The notes under the pieces: generated by a model
The model's input: only the letters and a program-made list of their open reading frames with translations
Databases searched by the model: none
What the model was told of the DNA's origin: nothing
DNA from: Melieria omissa
Taxonomy: Eukaryota; Arthropoda; Insecta; Diptera; Ulidiidae
Reading direction: 5' to 3'
NCBI GenBank assembly: GCA_963971225.1
Contig: OZ020268.1
Coordinates: 33,877,848-33,941,847 of the forward strand
DNA: 64,000 nucleotides
Shown here: in pieces, positions 23,329-36,902 of the stretch
How positions within the stretch are numbered: the stretch's first letter is position 1
How the letters are laid out: each line of letters opens with the position of its first letter
Position numbers and translations under genes: made by a program

Positions 23329-23332
23329 TTAA

Positions 23333-24520
23333 AATTACTATTTTCCTTACACAACCACAACTTGACTCCTCTTTGTTGTTTCTTGCTGTTTTAGTGTGTC
23401 ATTTGCATGGCAGTTGCTATTTGCCCGATTTAAGTATCGCTCTATATAATCGCTGACTTTGCTAGCTGCCAGAGAATCAACCATTCCGAGGCAGCTCATT
23501 GCCAGCAAAATGTGCAAATTCAATATGATAAAATATGCTAAAATCGAGAAAGAGGTTGAACTTCAATGCCAGCCTAAGGCCACATTTTTATGACGAGGCT
23601 TTGTGAAATTAGCATTCAAGAATATGATGGCGATTCTATCAAGCAGCTGAGTCAGCTTTATTATACCACAGCCTAAAACTATGCCATATCTTGCATTGAC
23701 TTGATCTCTAGACGCTATAACAAAAATAACAATAGTTATTAGTTGTGGCATAGAGTAGTTTTAGTTATTTGATGACATATCTTGAGGCAAATTGGAGCCA
23801 GTTGAAAAAGTTAGCTATATCAAAGAAGAAGTGCATTTCAGCTTAATCTTAATTTCAATGATGATTGCAAGTTTCTTAGCGCAGTGAAAAACAACCAAAG
23901 GTAATTGGGGATGCTACAGTAGAGCGAGTGCTGTTCTCTTTGTAGCAACAAACATATCTAACTGACACATCAATTGTCCGGCTTTAGACCAATTTTGCAT
24001 TTGTATTTTTACTTTTACTACTAAATACGCGTAGTGGAGATCCCTAGTTCTTCTAGGTTTGAAGTTACAAGCTCCATAATTTCTAAGAAACAAGCTTCTA
24101 CATAGCTTGTTTCGACATGTTTTAAACTTTATAAAAGTTAACAATAGGAGTAGTTCAATATAAGATTCATGGAGCTCTAAATCCATGTGCGTACCATATC
24201 ACTGAATAGTCTTGCAGAAGTGAAGTGCAGTGAGTAAAGCTTCTTAATTAATCCAAGTGAAATGAACCAAAATTTTTTATGGTAATGCAAAAACATATAG
24301 AAATTATCAAAAACTTCGGTTACTTCAAAATTTTTTTAATATTTCGGTAATAATAATAATTTTTTTAATAATAATAATTTTTTTAATAATTTTATTTAGA
24401 TATTAATTTAATACAATAAGACACAGTTATCACATTCTAGCAAAAATGTAAAAATTCACATAAACAAAATTAAAATTTAATTTGTATACGATCTATTAAA
24501 ATTTAAATGTAATTAATTAA
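23333..24520. other. Single-copy sequence, no gene recognised
   Basis: No recognisable frame. An AT-rich stretch with TAATAATAATAA and T runs (24,335-24,400) precedes the next pentanucleotide array. Confidence 0.5.
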
Positions 24521-24640
24521 TTTTTATTTTATTTTATTTTATTTTATTTTATTTTATTTTATTTTATTTTATTTTATTTTATTTTATTTTATTTTATTTT
24601 ATTTTATTTTATTTTATTTTATTTTATTTTATTTTATTTT
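24521..24640. repeat. (TTTTA)24 pentanucleotide array
   Basis: An uninterrupted array of ATTTT units of about 120 bases, in the opposite orientation to the arrays at 6.8 and 22 kb. It is the only one of the four without an obvious neighbouring tandem repeat. Confidence 0.97.
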
Positions 24641-25290
24641 GTTTAAAGTTGGTCAAGTCTCTATTCGTGACCTCAAACCATGTGACCTAATTCACAAACC
24701 ATTTTTCAAAATGAGGTCAAGCCACATTAGCACTAAACCTTTTTCAAATTTGGCTAACTTCCGGTTTCACATTGGTTAGTTAACCAACTGTTAACTTTAA
24801 GCAAGAATTGAGGATTAACCATGGATTTAATAGTTTGGATTTCACAGTGAATGGTTATTTCTGATTTACTGATAAGCTGATTTACCGTAATACTATGCGT
24901 ACTGTACTGTAGCAGTACTGCTTAAAATTGGTCAGAATTTTGCGTTGGCAGCATTCTTCTGACGCTATTGAAATCAAAACACAACAAATTAAAAAAAACG
25001 ATTTTCTTGAATTGTTATGAAAGTTAATAGAATCTTGAAGCCTAAATTAAAAATTAAAATTGTATTTAATAATTTGTTTAGTTCTATGGCTTCTTAGCGT
25101 TAGCGTTCATAGACATAAGCCAATAAAAATAAATGTTTCAACCGAAAAAGTTAGCCAAACTTTTTAAACTAGTGTAAAAAGAAAATTTTCAATTTCAAAT
25201 ATCACACATTTCACAAGTTGTGAGCGCTGTCAAATGATTGATTTATTTCCTGCTTAACCGAAGGTAAACTATTCAACATTGTCTCATTAA
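24641..25290. other. Intergenic sequence, nothing recognised
   Basis: No frame with a domain and no clear repeat. Weak similarity of 24,660-24,800 to the reverse complement of about 43,840-43,920 was seen but not resolved. Confidence 0.5.
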
Positions 25291-25293
25291 TAA

Positions 25294-25881
25294 GACAGTG
25301 CAACACTGAAAAAAGGGACACGGTCAAACCCATCTCATTCGATAGAGGACCTCAGTAGATGAAAAGGTGCCAAGGGATTTTTCCCGGAATGTTTGAGTTT
25401 TTTTTTAATTGAGTTTAAATATGGCGGTTTAATGCCCCTTACTGAAACTTTTAAAACATCATATCTCTTGACTCAAATGTCAGAAAGGAATAATTTTCAT
25501 TGAATGCTTTTTTACCAGAAGTCTTATAAAAATTTAGCTCCGACGGTTTCCAGGATATTCAAGGATAAAAATTTAATTAAAGTTCTTCACATCTTTTTTC
25601 ATAAAATTTTTCCAAAAGGGATATTGTGTCATCGACTTCATATAATTAGCTTTCATTTGACGTAAAAATTATTCCTTTCTGACATTTGAGTCAAAAGATA
25701 TGATGTTTTAAAAGTTTCAGTAAGGGGCATTAAGCCGCCATCTTTAAACTCAATTTAAAAAAAAACTCGAACATTCCGGGAAAAATCCCTAGGCACTTTT
25801 TCATCTACTGAGGTCCTCTATCGAATGAGTTGGGTTTGACCTTCTCGCTCGACATTTTTTTTTTGTATTTGTTGCACTGTG
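25294..25881. mobile_element. 588-bp foldback-like element with 177-bp inverted arms and TAA target duplication
   Basis: The termini are GACAGTGCAACA on the left and, read inward from the right, CACAGTGCAACA. TAA lies directly outside both ends (25,291-25,293 and 25,882-25,884). Inside, two arms of about 177 bp (25,322-25,498 and 25,665-25,841) are near-perfect inverted copies, sharing for example GGTCAAACCC, GAGGACCTCAGTAGATGAAA and AACTTTTAAAACATCATATC. A loop of about 165 bp separates them. There is no coding frame. The ends resemble those of the elements at 32,920 and 46,138 (CACCGTGCGACA). A 3-bp TWA duplication suggests PIF/Harbinger-type mobilisation, which is inference. Confidence 0.8.
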
Positions 25882-25884
25882 TAA

Positions 25885-28800
25885 TTGGATTACCAGAGGG
25901 TAGTTTACCATCGGTAAATATTTAACCAACCAAGTGTTTGTTAATATTAATTCGCATGCATGTTCTGCAAACGACAGATGTCACTGGAAATCTTAGCATA
26001 CTTTTTCTTTAAAGGCTTAACATTTAAATGTCGGGATCAGTGACTTTTTGACTATTTGACACATATATGTGTTCAGTATGTCCGTCTTCAAATCTTTTTC
26101 CTACCTATACAGCACACTATTTGACCTTTTCAGATTTCGTTTATTACGAAATCTCTGACTCACTCACTATTCCCTAGAACTTACTCACATAGCATAGAGA
26201 AATCACAAAGATTAAAAATTTTTATATCTTTTTTATTGCTCTTCACATGTATTGCCCTCTCAATTTCAACTTATGTTGCCCACATTTAACTATACTGAAC
26301 GCATGTTTTGCGTCTTGCCGATCTATTAACATTTATTGTCGTTTTGCTCATTAATGCTTTTTCTATCGAATGCCTTTTCGTATCATTTTGTGGTGGCAGT
26401 TCTAGTTAGTGTTTTTGTTTTTGTTATTGCATCAGCTATTATTGCTTAGCCGTATTATTTTATAAGCCATTAAACTTAAGTACCAGACCATTATGATAAG
26501 TACTTAAATTTGTAAGCGCATTTTGTTGTAATTCTGATCGGCATTGTGTGCGGCGGCGCATTCGAGCCAAGGCTGTATTTACTTGTATTTACTTTTAGGC
26601 TTTCTGCGCGCTGTTTAGAAGCTTTTTTGTTAAGCACCTAAGCCCATTGAAACAATATTGAATGAATTGAAATGTTTTGATTTGAAATTAGTAGAAAATT
26701 TGAAGTTAGTTTGGGGTCTCGAACAATCAAGTTGGGCTTATTCCTTTCATTATGAAATTCAGCAAAGTTTACAAATTTCAAGTTTGTGCAAACATCGCAC
26801 AAGTATTGCACCAAGTATTAGGTTAATGTTGGTTTTTATGTTGTCAGCTCACGCAAAGTGTCTTTGTGTGCGAATTTTGCGCCAAATTTTATGCATAAAT
26901 TTTTATCAAGCAAACTTTGCACATTTAATTCCTTTTGCAAAGATGCTTTGCTGCCGCTCTGTCTGTCTCTTTCTACTTTTCAGTTCCTGTGTTTTACGAT
27001 TTTATTTTTTATTATTTACTGTTTATTTCTTATTAAAGCCCAAAACAGCCCAAATGGACCGCAGATGTAAGACACTTTTCTGTCTTTATGAATGTGAACA
27101 TAAAATGTTTATTTTTATGGTTAAAAACACAGCGCATTTTAAGACTCTTTTCACAAATGCAGCACCAGCTGTGTCCGGGAAAAATTGTTTGTTATGCCAT
27201 CTTTGGCTGAAGTAAATGTTGATTCGACTTAAAGTCTGAGAGTGAAAGTGAAAAAATGTAGTGTGGCGGCGGAGGCACATAAAAAGTGTGTAGGAACTAT
27301 GACATAATATGAATACATAAATGCAAATGAGTCGTCAAATAAATAAAACCAATAAAATTGTTTTCACTCTCTTGTACCCAAGAAGAATTGAAGATGACCT
27401 AAACTTATTAACATAAATTTGTTTTTCATTTGAACAAAAATTGAAATAACTTTCTGCCATAAGAAAGTACACAGAAAGAAGTGCTCATTAGTTGGCTGAC
27501 TATGGAAATCTGTCACTCTATCCATGAATTTTTGCAGCACTCTTTGTTTTAGAGACTTTTGTAAAAACCAACGCGCATTTATTTTACTATTTCATAGTTT
27601 TTCCTCTAGTAACATGCTTATTTATTACTGAAATTTACCAGCACACTGCCTGCAATACACTAATTGGCTTGCAGCATGCAAGTGTTATCCATAACCTGAC
27701 TCAATAAAAATCACTCATACGCCCCGTAACACACACTCAACCCAATGCAGTGTTGACAGCGAATTGATTTTTGAGTGTTATGTCAAAGAAGTGTTGAGCT
27801 GCTAATTAACCAGGTATGCATAGTTGCATAGATTATGGGACATGTTACGTATACGCCCCCGCAAACACTCGCTCAGCATACAACATACTAATTTATACCC
27901 GAATTAGTAAAGTCAATGCAACTTGCTAATTAATTTGACATTAAATTCTATGCATTAAAGCAGTTCACCAACAGCACCAGTGCTTCTTCTTCCTTCACCC
28001 TTTAACAAGCATTTTATTGCATAGCAAATCAAATGAACAAAGAAGCGAAGCAGTTAAGTAACTTCTTTCAAATTGATTTCGCATAAGAGCAGCGCAAGCA
28101 ACGATGGACGAAAAGTGGCACGTGAACAAAATGGAAGCAAACAAGAGCGAAACTATTAAAAAGCAGTAGCGAGCAAGCGCATACAAACTGCCGTACCGAA
28201 AGAGGTGCGCAAACAAGCGTCTGCATGTGAGCAGTTGGAAAGAGAGAAGTGTGTGGAAAAGAGCGAAGAAATCGATCGTAAAACGTTGGGTCGTAAAATG
28301 GCAAAACAATATAGAATAATGGAAGCGATGCGGCATACAATGTGGTGACTGTGATGGTACCACCCGCCAGCCAGCAAAGCCACACGCAACTCTTTTGTCT
28401 AACGACTGTCACGGGCAGTGGTCGCGCAGTCGGGTAGCGCCGCTAATATAAATTGCCTGAAACTAGCGATGCTGCTGGTGACATTTTTATTTATTTGGTG
28501 AATTGTTTTTTATTACAGGAGCCACAAATTTCATTTAATGTTTATTTGCTTTTCGATACTATTGAAGCAATGAAATAAAGCGACATTTTACTAATTTTAC
28601 TTCATTCATTATTAAAGTCTGACAACCTAAATATTCTTTAAATAAGAAAAAACAATCCCAAATTTATTAAAAAATTCTTGTAATTATAAAAAAACTACGT
28701 ATCGACAAACTTGCTTAACACGCACACGCAGCTAGCCAGTCAAGTTATTGTTGTTGCCGCACATTATTGTTTGTTGTCCATTAATTGTTAGGCAGACACG

Positions 28801-29905
28801 CCAACCACTTTAGCGGCCATCCAACACACTTGACATTAGGTGCACTTGACGTCGCCACGCGCTGATGTTTGCTTGTGTATGTAGCGCACACAACGAGACG
28901 CTCGCCCTTCTATCTAGGCACGTTTTTATTTGTTCAGCTGTACACACACAGACACACCATTACCCATCTATACGTGTGGTGTGTATATATTTCTATATTT
29001 AACTATGGGCGGTAAGTTTGCCCGTCCGTCATTTAATTCCAGTTTATTTCAACAGCAACAACAATGGCTATGGCAACAACCACAACAAATTGCAACTGTT
29101 GCCTTTTGCTGGCATTCGTAAGTGTTTGGCCAGGAAAGCTGCGCCACTCCAAAGCAGACAATGGCGAACACTGGCACTGGTGCTGGTCATGAACATTCAA
29201 GGATAATTGTGCAACAGTGGCTGCTGTAAATGTTTTCCACACTCTTTGTCCAAAATTTTCAGGCAAACTGTTGTGCGCACAAGGTGAGCGATTGTCTGTG
29301 GGCTGTGGACACAAGGTCGATTTTGGGTGCATGTAAATGTGGCCTTTGATCTGTTGTATCTCTAATATTTTGCATATTTTGTCTATCATTTTTTTCGGTT
29401 GATATTTACTGCAGTTTTTAGTTGACTATAAACTTGCATAAGTGCAATAGGCAAATCGAATATTAGGTCTCCATTTTTTTTATTGAATCACGTACAACAT
29501 AATGAGTTGAAATTGAGATATGGCGACATTGATTTCCATTATATTAGATCAAAAACTAATATTTATATGAGTTGATATTAATTTCAAATGAAATATAGTT
29601 ATGTATTGAAATTGATATTTATTTGAGTTAAAATACTTTTTAATGTAAACAATTTAACAAGAGGCATTTAAATTCAGATGTATTTATCTTTGTCTTTATT
29701 TGTATAAATATTTATATGAAAGAATCAAAATATATTTTAGTAATTTTTTTAATTGAAATTTAGTTAAATTTAGTTGAACTAACTTGAATTTGATTTAAAA
29801 TTATTATTTATTTTTATTATTTAATTAATTTATTTATTTTATATTGAAATATATTTGACGTGGCAACCTTTACTTTTCTCCAAGCCCGTCAGTTAATCGC
29901 ACAGC
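25885..29905. other. Long single-copy block, no gene recognised
   Basis: This mostly GC-balanced DNA (26,500-29,350) has homeodomain-type ATTAATTA/TAATT words, CA words and short frames. The longest frame is 185 codons (26,658-27,215, +), rich in Phe/Leu/Cys with no known domain; I do not call it. A good splice-donor-like GGTAAGT at 29,011-29,017 follows a short frame with CAA repeats, but no exon can be defined. One exact GGCGTATGAGT site is at 27,713. Confidence 0.45.
27713..27723 (-). promoter_or_regulatory. GGCGTATGAGT motif, site 4
   Basis: Exact copy on the minus strand in the context TTACGGGGCGTATGAGTGAT, in single-copy DNA. A partial relative (TATACGCCCCCGC) lies at 27,850. The function is unknown. 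Confidence 0.45.
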
Positions 29906-29909
29906 TTAA

Positions 29910-30151
29910 CCCATTCGAGACCGATTGCACACCGTGTGTTCAATGGATTTCCGAGGCTATAAGACAATAATGTGCAATTATTAGTTATTCTGAGCAAACT
30001 AGTCGTCGAAATAAAATTTTTCTGGAACTAATGACATCTGTAAAGTACAGGAAGAATAAATTTGGCATTGGTTTTACTGTGTACAATACAAAGAAAAATA
30101 AAATTTCGCTCCTGTCGATCGTGTTCGAAAAAAATCGTCGTCTCGAATGTG
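29910..30151. mobile_element. 242-bp TTAA-type MITE
   Basis: TTAA lies directly outside both ends (29,906-29,909 and 30,152-30,155). The termini CCCATTCGAGACCGATT and, read inward from the right, CACATTCGAGACGACGATT form inverted repeats of about 19 bases. There is no coding capacity. The CCC start and TTAA duplication fit the piggyBac-like group. Confidence 0.8.
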
Positions 30152-30155
30152 TTAA

Positions 30156-32916
30156 CTAAGATTTGATCATCTGATTATCTCTTAATAGAGTGATATAGTA
30201 TATCGTTTTGCAAACACTGAACAAGATTTTTTCAGAATGGAAACTGGAAAGGAATAAATATCAACAATAATACTATTTGAAGTTATTTCCACAGCTTAAA
30301 TAACAGGCAATTTATCTATAAAAATCTATAAAACTTGAATTTACAAAGATTCCATTTTCATATTATGGCAAAAGACAAAACGAATCAATCCATTGGCAAA
30401 GCATCGACACCGGAATAACAAACACGAGAAGAATAGCAATGGAAGTAAGTCAAGTTTTATTTATTTTTTATTTATTTTATTTCTTTAGAGAAGAGAGAAC
30501 ATTACGGCAAGACACATCTATACTTTAATTGAGCCATTAAAAAAGTACATTTGTACATTTGCAATACTTCCTGCTAAACTCTGTAGTATCACAATGGGAT
30601 CAATTTAGCTTAATGCGAGAATGCCCAAAAAAGAAAAAATTAGGTATTGACGTATTTTTATTGCATCAGTTCCTAAATAAAAATTGTCCATGACTTTTCT
30701 TTAATTTAAAACCAAAATAATTTACTATAAAAAATGGACCCCCTATATTTTAATTTAATTTTATATAATAATTATGTACGCTTGGATTGCAGGTCCACCA
30801 TTCTCATGTTGAATGCGTTATCATCCAAAATCTATCTACCTAACCACGTCTTACCAAATCTGTAGAGAACCTAACTAACAACGAGAAGTTACACAAGTGA
30901 ATTTAATTTGAGTAGTAACCCTAATAAGTTCTCAACATGTACTGATTTAAGATCAACCAAGCAAAAATTGAAACAGAAAGATGGTATGGAGTTCTTAACG
31001 TGATTGCTCCCCTCAATCCCTTTACTTACATTTCCTTCATTTCTCTTCGTAACTGCGGTAGTTGTTGAACCAAAATGGATATTTAAATGGTATTGACACA
31101 GAAGTATAGACATTGCTATACATTTTACCCGAACTATTGCCTCAACTTGGTAAGCAGATTCTCAGCCTCACAACTATTTATTGTAGATGAAGCCAGCACC
31201 ACCGTTGGGTGATAGGAAGCCTTAAATCACATTTGCTCAGCCTACCTGCCTATACCTCCATACTCCAACTCACAAGGATCTCACATTCACCGAATAATAT
31301 TCCTTAGTGGTACCAAAAATATAAAATTGAAGAGACTTAGAAACTCTTTAACAAAAACTTTTGCAATTTTCTTCAAGGAAGGGCACAACAAAAATCCAAA
31401 AAGCTAATCTGCCATTTGTAAAAAGCTGAACACAGCAGATATTCTTATTCTATTCCTAAACATTGTTGAATAGATTAACTCAGTTCGAATAAACTTAATT
31501 AAATTAATTATTCAGATCAAAGCCAGACTTTGATATGTCTTGGATAGTCTCTGATTCTCATTGGCCCATAGGAACCCTAACAAGCTTCGAAGACACAGCA
31601 CCAGCTGAGATAATCTAGTTGATGTTGTATTCCAAATGAAGAAAATGATTCAACACATACCTAACTCTATTCATAAGGAAATAGCCAATGCTGGAAACTT
31701 AGTTTTTAAAACACAAATAACAATTTTAAGGCATCTAATTTTTCAAGGAAAAAGTATGAAAAGTGATGAAGATCACCATGGCACATTTTTACTATTATTT
31801 CGATAAGAATGGGAACCACGCCAAATAATTTAGCTGTGTTGTATTATTTGGTTTTTCTGCTTTCATTTAACACCTAACTCATTGATAGATTTAAGAAAAA
31901 TGTGCATGTTTTTGACCATCCAAGAAAACGCCTTGAAATTCAATATTTTCCGACTTTACCGCGAAATCGTAAAACTTATAAAAATAAATTGCATTGGAAA
32001 AGAAGCCGTGAGGTGTTGTAAATGCCACAAAGAGAAAACCATGTCAACCGGTTTATTGGTTTAGAAATTATAATCCCAAACGTGAAAAAAGACAGGAAAA
32101 ATCCGAAAAAGTGACACGCCCATTTTTTGCGAAAACGGAAACTAAGTTTTAAAAACGGTTTGCGGATTCGAAATCAGCGGTACCTAATTACCCAAGAACT
32201 GATGTCAAACCCAGAAAAGCCGACCAAAAGTCGAAATTTGTTGCCCTGTGTAATAAGGGAATCTCTTGCAATAAAACCAACAACCTACTGACTTTTATTA
32301 ACACCTCGAACTGACACTGGAACCATCTAAAATTCCAACTAAACAAAACATCGATACACGTTCATACCGCGATAGTGTAATCAGGTTTGCTTTGAAAGGT
32401 ATCCGAAGAATCCAAGTTTTTTAGTTCAAATAGTAAATCTATCGATTTAGTCTTATTTATGGTTATATCAGCAACATTCCATAATTTTTTTTTAATTTTT
32501 ATGACCGTACCCTTTTATACATTGTTGTCATATAAGATCAATCATATCGTTGTGGATGTAATAAATATTTTATACATAAAACTCGAATATTTTTTCACGT
32601 ATTTCAGCTAAAATTATTTAAATAAATTTATCTGAATTAAAGTAAAAAGGGAAATTAAAAATTTCTATAATTTTTTCTACTTCTTTTTTCTTTACCAGGC
32701 AAATTTATAACTTTGACAAAACGGGTATACTCTTCTTTTTTTAAACTGGAATATTCAGTTAATAATTTCATATTATTACTTAAACTTTAAAATATTGTAA
32801 GGACCAACAAAATAGGGTCATAGCCGCATAAGGAAGAGCAAAGTACTACCAGGCCAATTTTGATTGTTATATTTTTTTTATACTAATTTTAATGGATTTC
32901 TCAGAGATTAAGTCCA
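30156..32916. other. AT-rich intergenic sequence, no gene recognised
   Basis: Nothing beyond short frames was found. 30,780-31,650 has a more even composition and could hold an old coding relic, but no family-specific motif is readable. Confidence 0.5.
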
Positions 32917-32919
32917 TAA

Positions 32920-33372
32920 CACCGTGCGACAACAAATTTTACATACGAAAAAAATCTATATACTTGCGAAACTAGGGGCCAAATGTAGTAAAACTGCGTT
33001 TTAAGTTTTTTTAAAGGACTTTGAAATTTGAAGGACATGTTTATTTCAGAAAATTACTTAAAAAATTTAGCGCATTGTAGAACAACAAAGGGGTATCAAA
33101 TGAAAGAGAAAAATCCTTAGAATCTTAGAATATTTTTGGTTTTGGTGCGAGAGGACGAAGAGGTATTGAAAATGTCCTTTTAAAATATTATCCTTAAATA
33201 TCCTTGGAAATTTCCAATAGCTTTTTTTGAAAGAAATATATTTTAGGGACTAATATGTGCAAGGATGTGGTATCCTTTAATTTCGTCCTTCTAACTTTAT
33301 TAGTTTAATATATAATTTAATACTTCTCTCTTCTTCCCTGTTTTGAAAATTTTTGATTTTTGTCGCACGGTG
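32920..33372. mobile_element. 453-bp CACCGTGCGACA-ended MITE with TAA target duplication
   Basis: The left end CACCGTGCGACAACAAATTTT and the inward-read right end CACCGTGCGACAAAAATC are inverted repeats. TAA lies directly outside each (32,917-32,919 and 33,373-33,375). Interior words such as GAAAAAAATCTATATACTTG and TATCAAATGAAAGAG align to 46,138-46,250 and 48,149-48,164, so it is a shorter relative of the larger element there. It is non-coding. Confidence 0.82.
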
Positions 33373-33375
33373 TAA

Positions 33376-36270
33376 TAGATAATCCTAAATAAAAACAAAA
33401 GTTAAAGTAGTCAACCGATTTAGATGAGATTACCAGTAAAAGACGCATTACCAGAAAAATATGCGGAACTCAAAAGTGAATATAGCCTCAAAAAAATTTT
33501 TTTTTTATGTTGAAACAAAAAATTTTTTCAAGTTAGAATTTTGGTACAATCACCAAATTGTTTGTATATATCTCTCATATAATGTTTAACAATAGATATT
33601 TCTTCACCTGGGTGAAACCATCAGTGGATCGAGAACTTACAAAAAATGTAATAAAACGTAAATATTTAAGTACTAATCACAAAAATTACGCATGACTGGA
33701 AAATCCAAGGAAGCAGAAGTCAGTGACGACTGAATACGTAGAGGAGATCAATTCTACATAAACTAGCTGCGGTTAACATCACATGGAACAACTCAAAACC
33801 AACAGCTCCAAATCGGGTCAGTCAGAAGTGAATAATTTGATAATAGTCCTTAAAAGGACTATGTCTCGTACTTTGAGATTTTGGTGTTGATTTTTTTTAA
33901 ACTTAATCACATAAAATTTGAAAAACGAGATATTGCTAGCTTTGATAAATCCCACTGCTGCCTGAGGCCGAAAAAGTGCTTTTTCACTTGCATGCCTTCA
34001 CTTGTGATGCAACATAACACTTTCTCAGCTGTACTAAAATATAATTATTACATTGTCTAAATTGAAACTTCTATCAAGTTTTGTTATTAAAAGTAATTAA
34101 TTTTCCAAATTAATTTCTAGTTTAATTTTTTATGTTGTCATGTAGAACATAAAAAATACTCATAGTAAAGTGATAGTTACCATTCATTTGCACATTTACT
34201 CCTTTGCATTGATGTTTGGTGTCGTAATGTTAGTTTTCTGTTAAAAATTTCCAAATTTCGCACTTATGTCAAAGACATCCACACATGCTGCTTTGTGCTC
34301 TGCTATTTCCTTGTTATTATTTTTGTTGTATTGTTTTTGGTTTTTTTTACATAATTCACAACACAGTCTGGCTTCACTTTAATGTCATTCACACACACAC
34401 ATTTAAATAATGAAATCCACTTCACTTATTGGCATGAAAAAACTATCAGCGGCGGCGAATGCGTAAACCTTCACTCAAATGTAACAACTACAACAAGAAC
34501 AACAATAGCAGCAGCTCGTGAAAAAGAACAACAACAGAAATCAAAAGCAACAAAAACAATTTGCGACTGCAGCAGCGTGTTGGCCCGTGCTGCAACCACT
34601 GCCACTGGCAGCTGACACCAGCAACACCAGCAACAACGGTGCGGCGTGGCGCGGCGCGCTATAAGCCGCAATTGCTCTATGCTTTATCAATAATACGAAA
34701 GGAAAAAAAACTCAAGTAAGTCAACTCGACGCTGACAGGGCAGCCGCGGGCGGGGCACTTCACTTTGCACACCCACTTGCGCTCTGCACTTTGTTTTTCG
34801 TTTGCACTATTTTTCCACTTTCTGCTTTTCGGACTTTCTATCCTTTTTGTTTAATTTTTCAATTGGAAAATGAAAAGCGTGCCTTGTGTGTGCACTGAAA
34901 TCCTCTGCGGTCTCCGTGTGTGCGGTGTGGTTGCGTTCGCGCGGCTGCGTCAACGTGTTCTGCTCGCTGCACGTTCACAAATTCAACTGAAAGCTTTCGC
35001 ATTCGAATTCAACAGTCGCCTTGCCAGTCTCGACGTATCCTTTTTCGCCGTGCCTGCCGTGTCGCCTTGTTGATATCAACGTTGCACACACACGCACACA
35101 GCCAGACGACAGTCACACAGGCGCATTGTGGGAGTGTTTGCCTCGCGCCCAAAACCCGCTATCATGAAATCGCAGTTGTTATTGTTATGATGCGACGTCG
35201 GCTATAACTGTTGCTATTGTTGTTGCCTAATGTCGGCATTTGTTTTTGTTTGTGTTTTCATGCGCCGTGTTTTCGCCGTTGTTCGTATCGTCGGCGTTCT
35301 CTTTTGCTATGCAACACCGCTGAGTGATGAGCAAACTTGCTCAAGCACAGCCAATGAACTTTTATTGTCTCATTCCAGCTATCGCCGCCGTTCGTGGCCT
35401 CACCGGAGAGCCACAGCGCCACCGAATGGCACAGAGTAGCAAATTTCCCTTAATACGCGCGCTTATGCCAACTATTCATATTATTACCGTTATAAAAATG
35501 TTTTTATCCCGCTATGACTGAAGCTTATGCGCTGCAGGGCATTTCTTTATTTTTTTATGCTGCATTGTTTCACAGTTATTGAGCGAATTTTATGCGTTTC
35601 GTTGTTTTTTACATTTATCATTTTTATTGCATGTTTTTCCCGCTGAATCATAAACGAGGACTAAATGAATATGGAAACAAAGTGACGTTAATATTTAAAT
35701 GAAAAGTTCTAAAACTGTTATTGAAAGTCTCAGAGGATTTTCTTAAAATTTTGACAAATTTTGAAAAATTTTGAAATATATATTCGATGCACAAAAAGTT
35801 ACTTATCGAATTAAATTAATTTAATGAAATAGCAAAAAACAAATTATAAAATAACTTGAGCTCCAATAAATGTTTATTTCCGAAATCCTTCAGGCAAACC
35901 TAGGAAAACCGAAGCTAAACTATTCTTATCTGAATTTCGGTTTCATGATTTTGTGGATTTTTATGGAGAATGACTTGAAATAATAAATATATAAAATATT
36001 AAACATAGTTCGATTCACTGATAATCTTGTTTGCCTTTCGAATAGCTTTAAATCTTAACCGTAGACCTAAGTTAGGTTCGTCTTCGACCACATTTTTTTT
36101 TTGTACTTCTAAAATGTTTTAAATTTGTTATTACTTTTAGCTGTTTTTCATGAATTTCTTACTTGGATATTATCTATCAAAATCAAACTGTTTTGTATTG
36201 TAAAAACTAAGTTGGCTTTGCATTTTCTGTAATTTGGGTTTTCGACCCGTTTCTTAACTTATGTCTACGG
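33376..36270. other. AT-rich flank, then GC-rich single-copy block
   Basis: 33,376-34,250 is AT-rich without features. 34,380-35,520 is GC-rich with CAA/CAG/TTG words and CG-containing stretches such as GTGGCGCGGCGCGC at 34,648, possibly a gene 5' region outside any exon I can define. 35,530-36,270 is AT-rich. Overlapping frames on both strands (60-95 codons) have no known domain. Confidence 0.45.
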
Positions 36271-36606
36271 TTACGAGTGTTTCGAAATTAAAAAAATTTA
36301 ATGTTTAAAGTTCAAAAAAGGGAAGAATTAGTATAATTTTTTTAATACCTTTCAATACTATTTCGGTTTTTACTAAACTAAAATTTTTTGTACCAAAACA
36401 TTAAAAAAAAACCCCAAAATGGTAACGAAAGGACTTTGTGGATTTTTATGTTTTGAACCAATTACTTTCTAACACAAAACTTTAACTTAGCTAATATTAA
36501 AATGTTTACCCTCAGAAAGTTGGTTTTATTTTTCCTACACACTTTTGTATAAAAAAGTCTTAAGAGTATTTCGAAATTAAAAAACTGAATGTTTCAAAAA
36601 AGGGAA
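36271..36606 (+). repeat. Diverged tandem duplication, about 290 bp
   Basis: The block TTTCGAAATTAAAAAA..TGTTTAAAGTTCAAAAAAGGGAAG near 36,280 recurs near 36,570 (ATTTCGAAATTAAAAAACTG then CAAAAAAGGGAAG). The second copy ends where the SINE begins. Confidence 0.5.
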
Positions 36607-36607
36607 G

Positions 36608-36902
36608 GGGCCCGATACCGCAACTAAGGCCTAGCAACCATCCGTGGTGTGAGGGCGAATTTCAACAAGGTTGGAAGGAACCTACAGTTTTATGCCGATT
36701 CCGAACGGCGAGTTGGGAGCTTTTTCATTTTTTTACTCTCAAAAGTTTGCCATTTCCAGCTGAGAGGACAGCCGCCGAAAGAAAAATTGTAGTTTTTGTT
36801 TTTTTTTGGTGTTATCGCAACGGAGTCTTGAACATGGGTTCGAGCGTCGCATTTGACTCGCGGCCCAACGCACTAGCCAGCTGAGCCACGATGGCTGCTT
36901 AA
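36608..36902 (-). mobile_element. tRNA-derived SINE, reverse orientation
   Basis: Reading on the minus strand, a tRNA-like head has a perfect A box (TGGCTCAGCTGG near 36,885) and a B-box-like GCTCGAACCCA near 36,843. The body follows with CGCCGTTCGGAATCGGCATA and AAACTGTAGGTTCC, the same core as the SINE at 13.7 kb. The 3' tail differs, ending TTGCGGTATCGGGCCCC rather than in the CACAATGGGCC block. Target duplications are not obvious. The shared core with different heads and tails marks a modular SINE group. Confidence 0.75.

Noticed and set aside
26658..27215. 185-codon open frame, the longest outside repeats and transposons
   Set aside because: No recognisable domain, signal or repeat; composition follows local base bias and an overlapping 70-codon frame exists in another phase. 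Too weak to call without expression or conservation.
36830..36902. Possible functional tRNA gene on the minus strand
   Set aside because: Good A box but an imperfect B box and no paired acceptor stem; it is attached to a SINE core.
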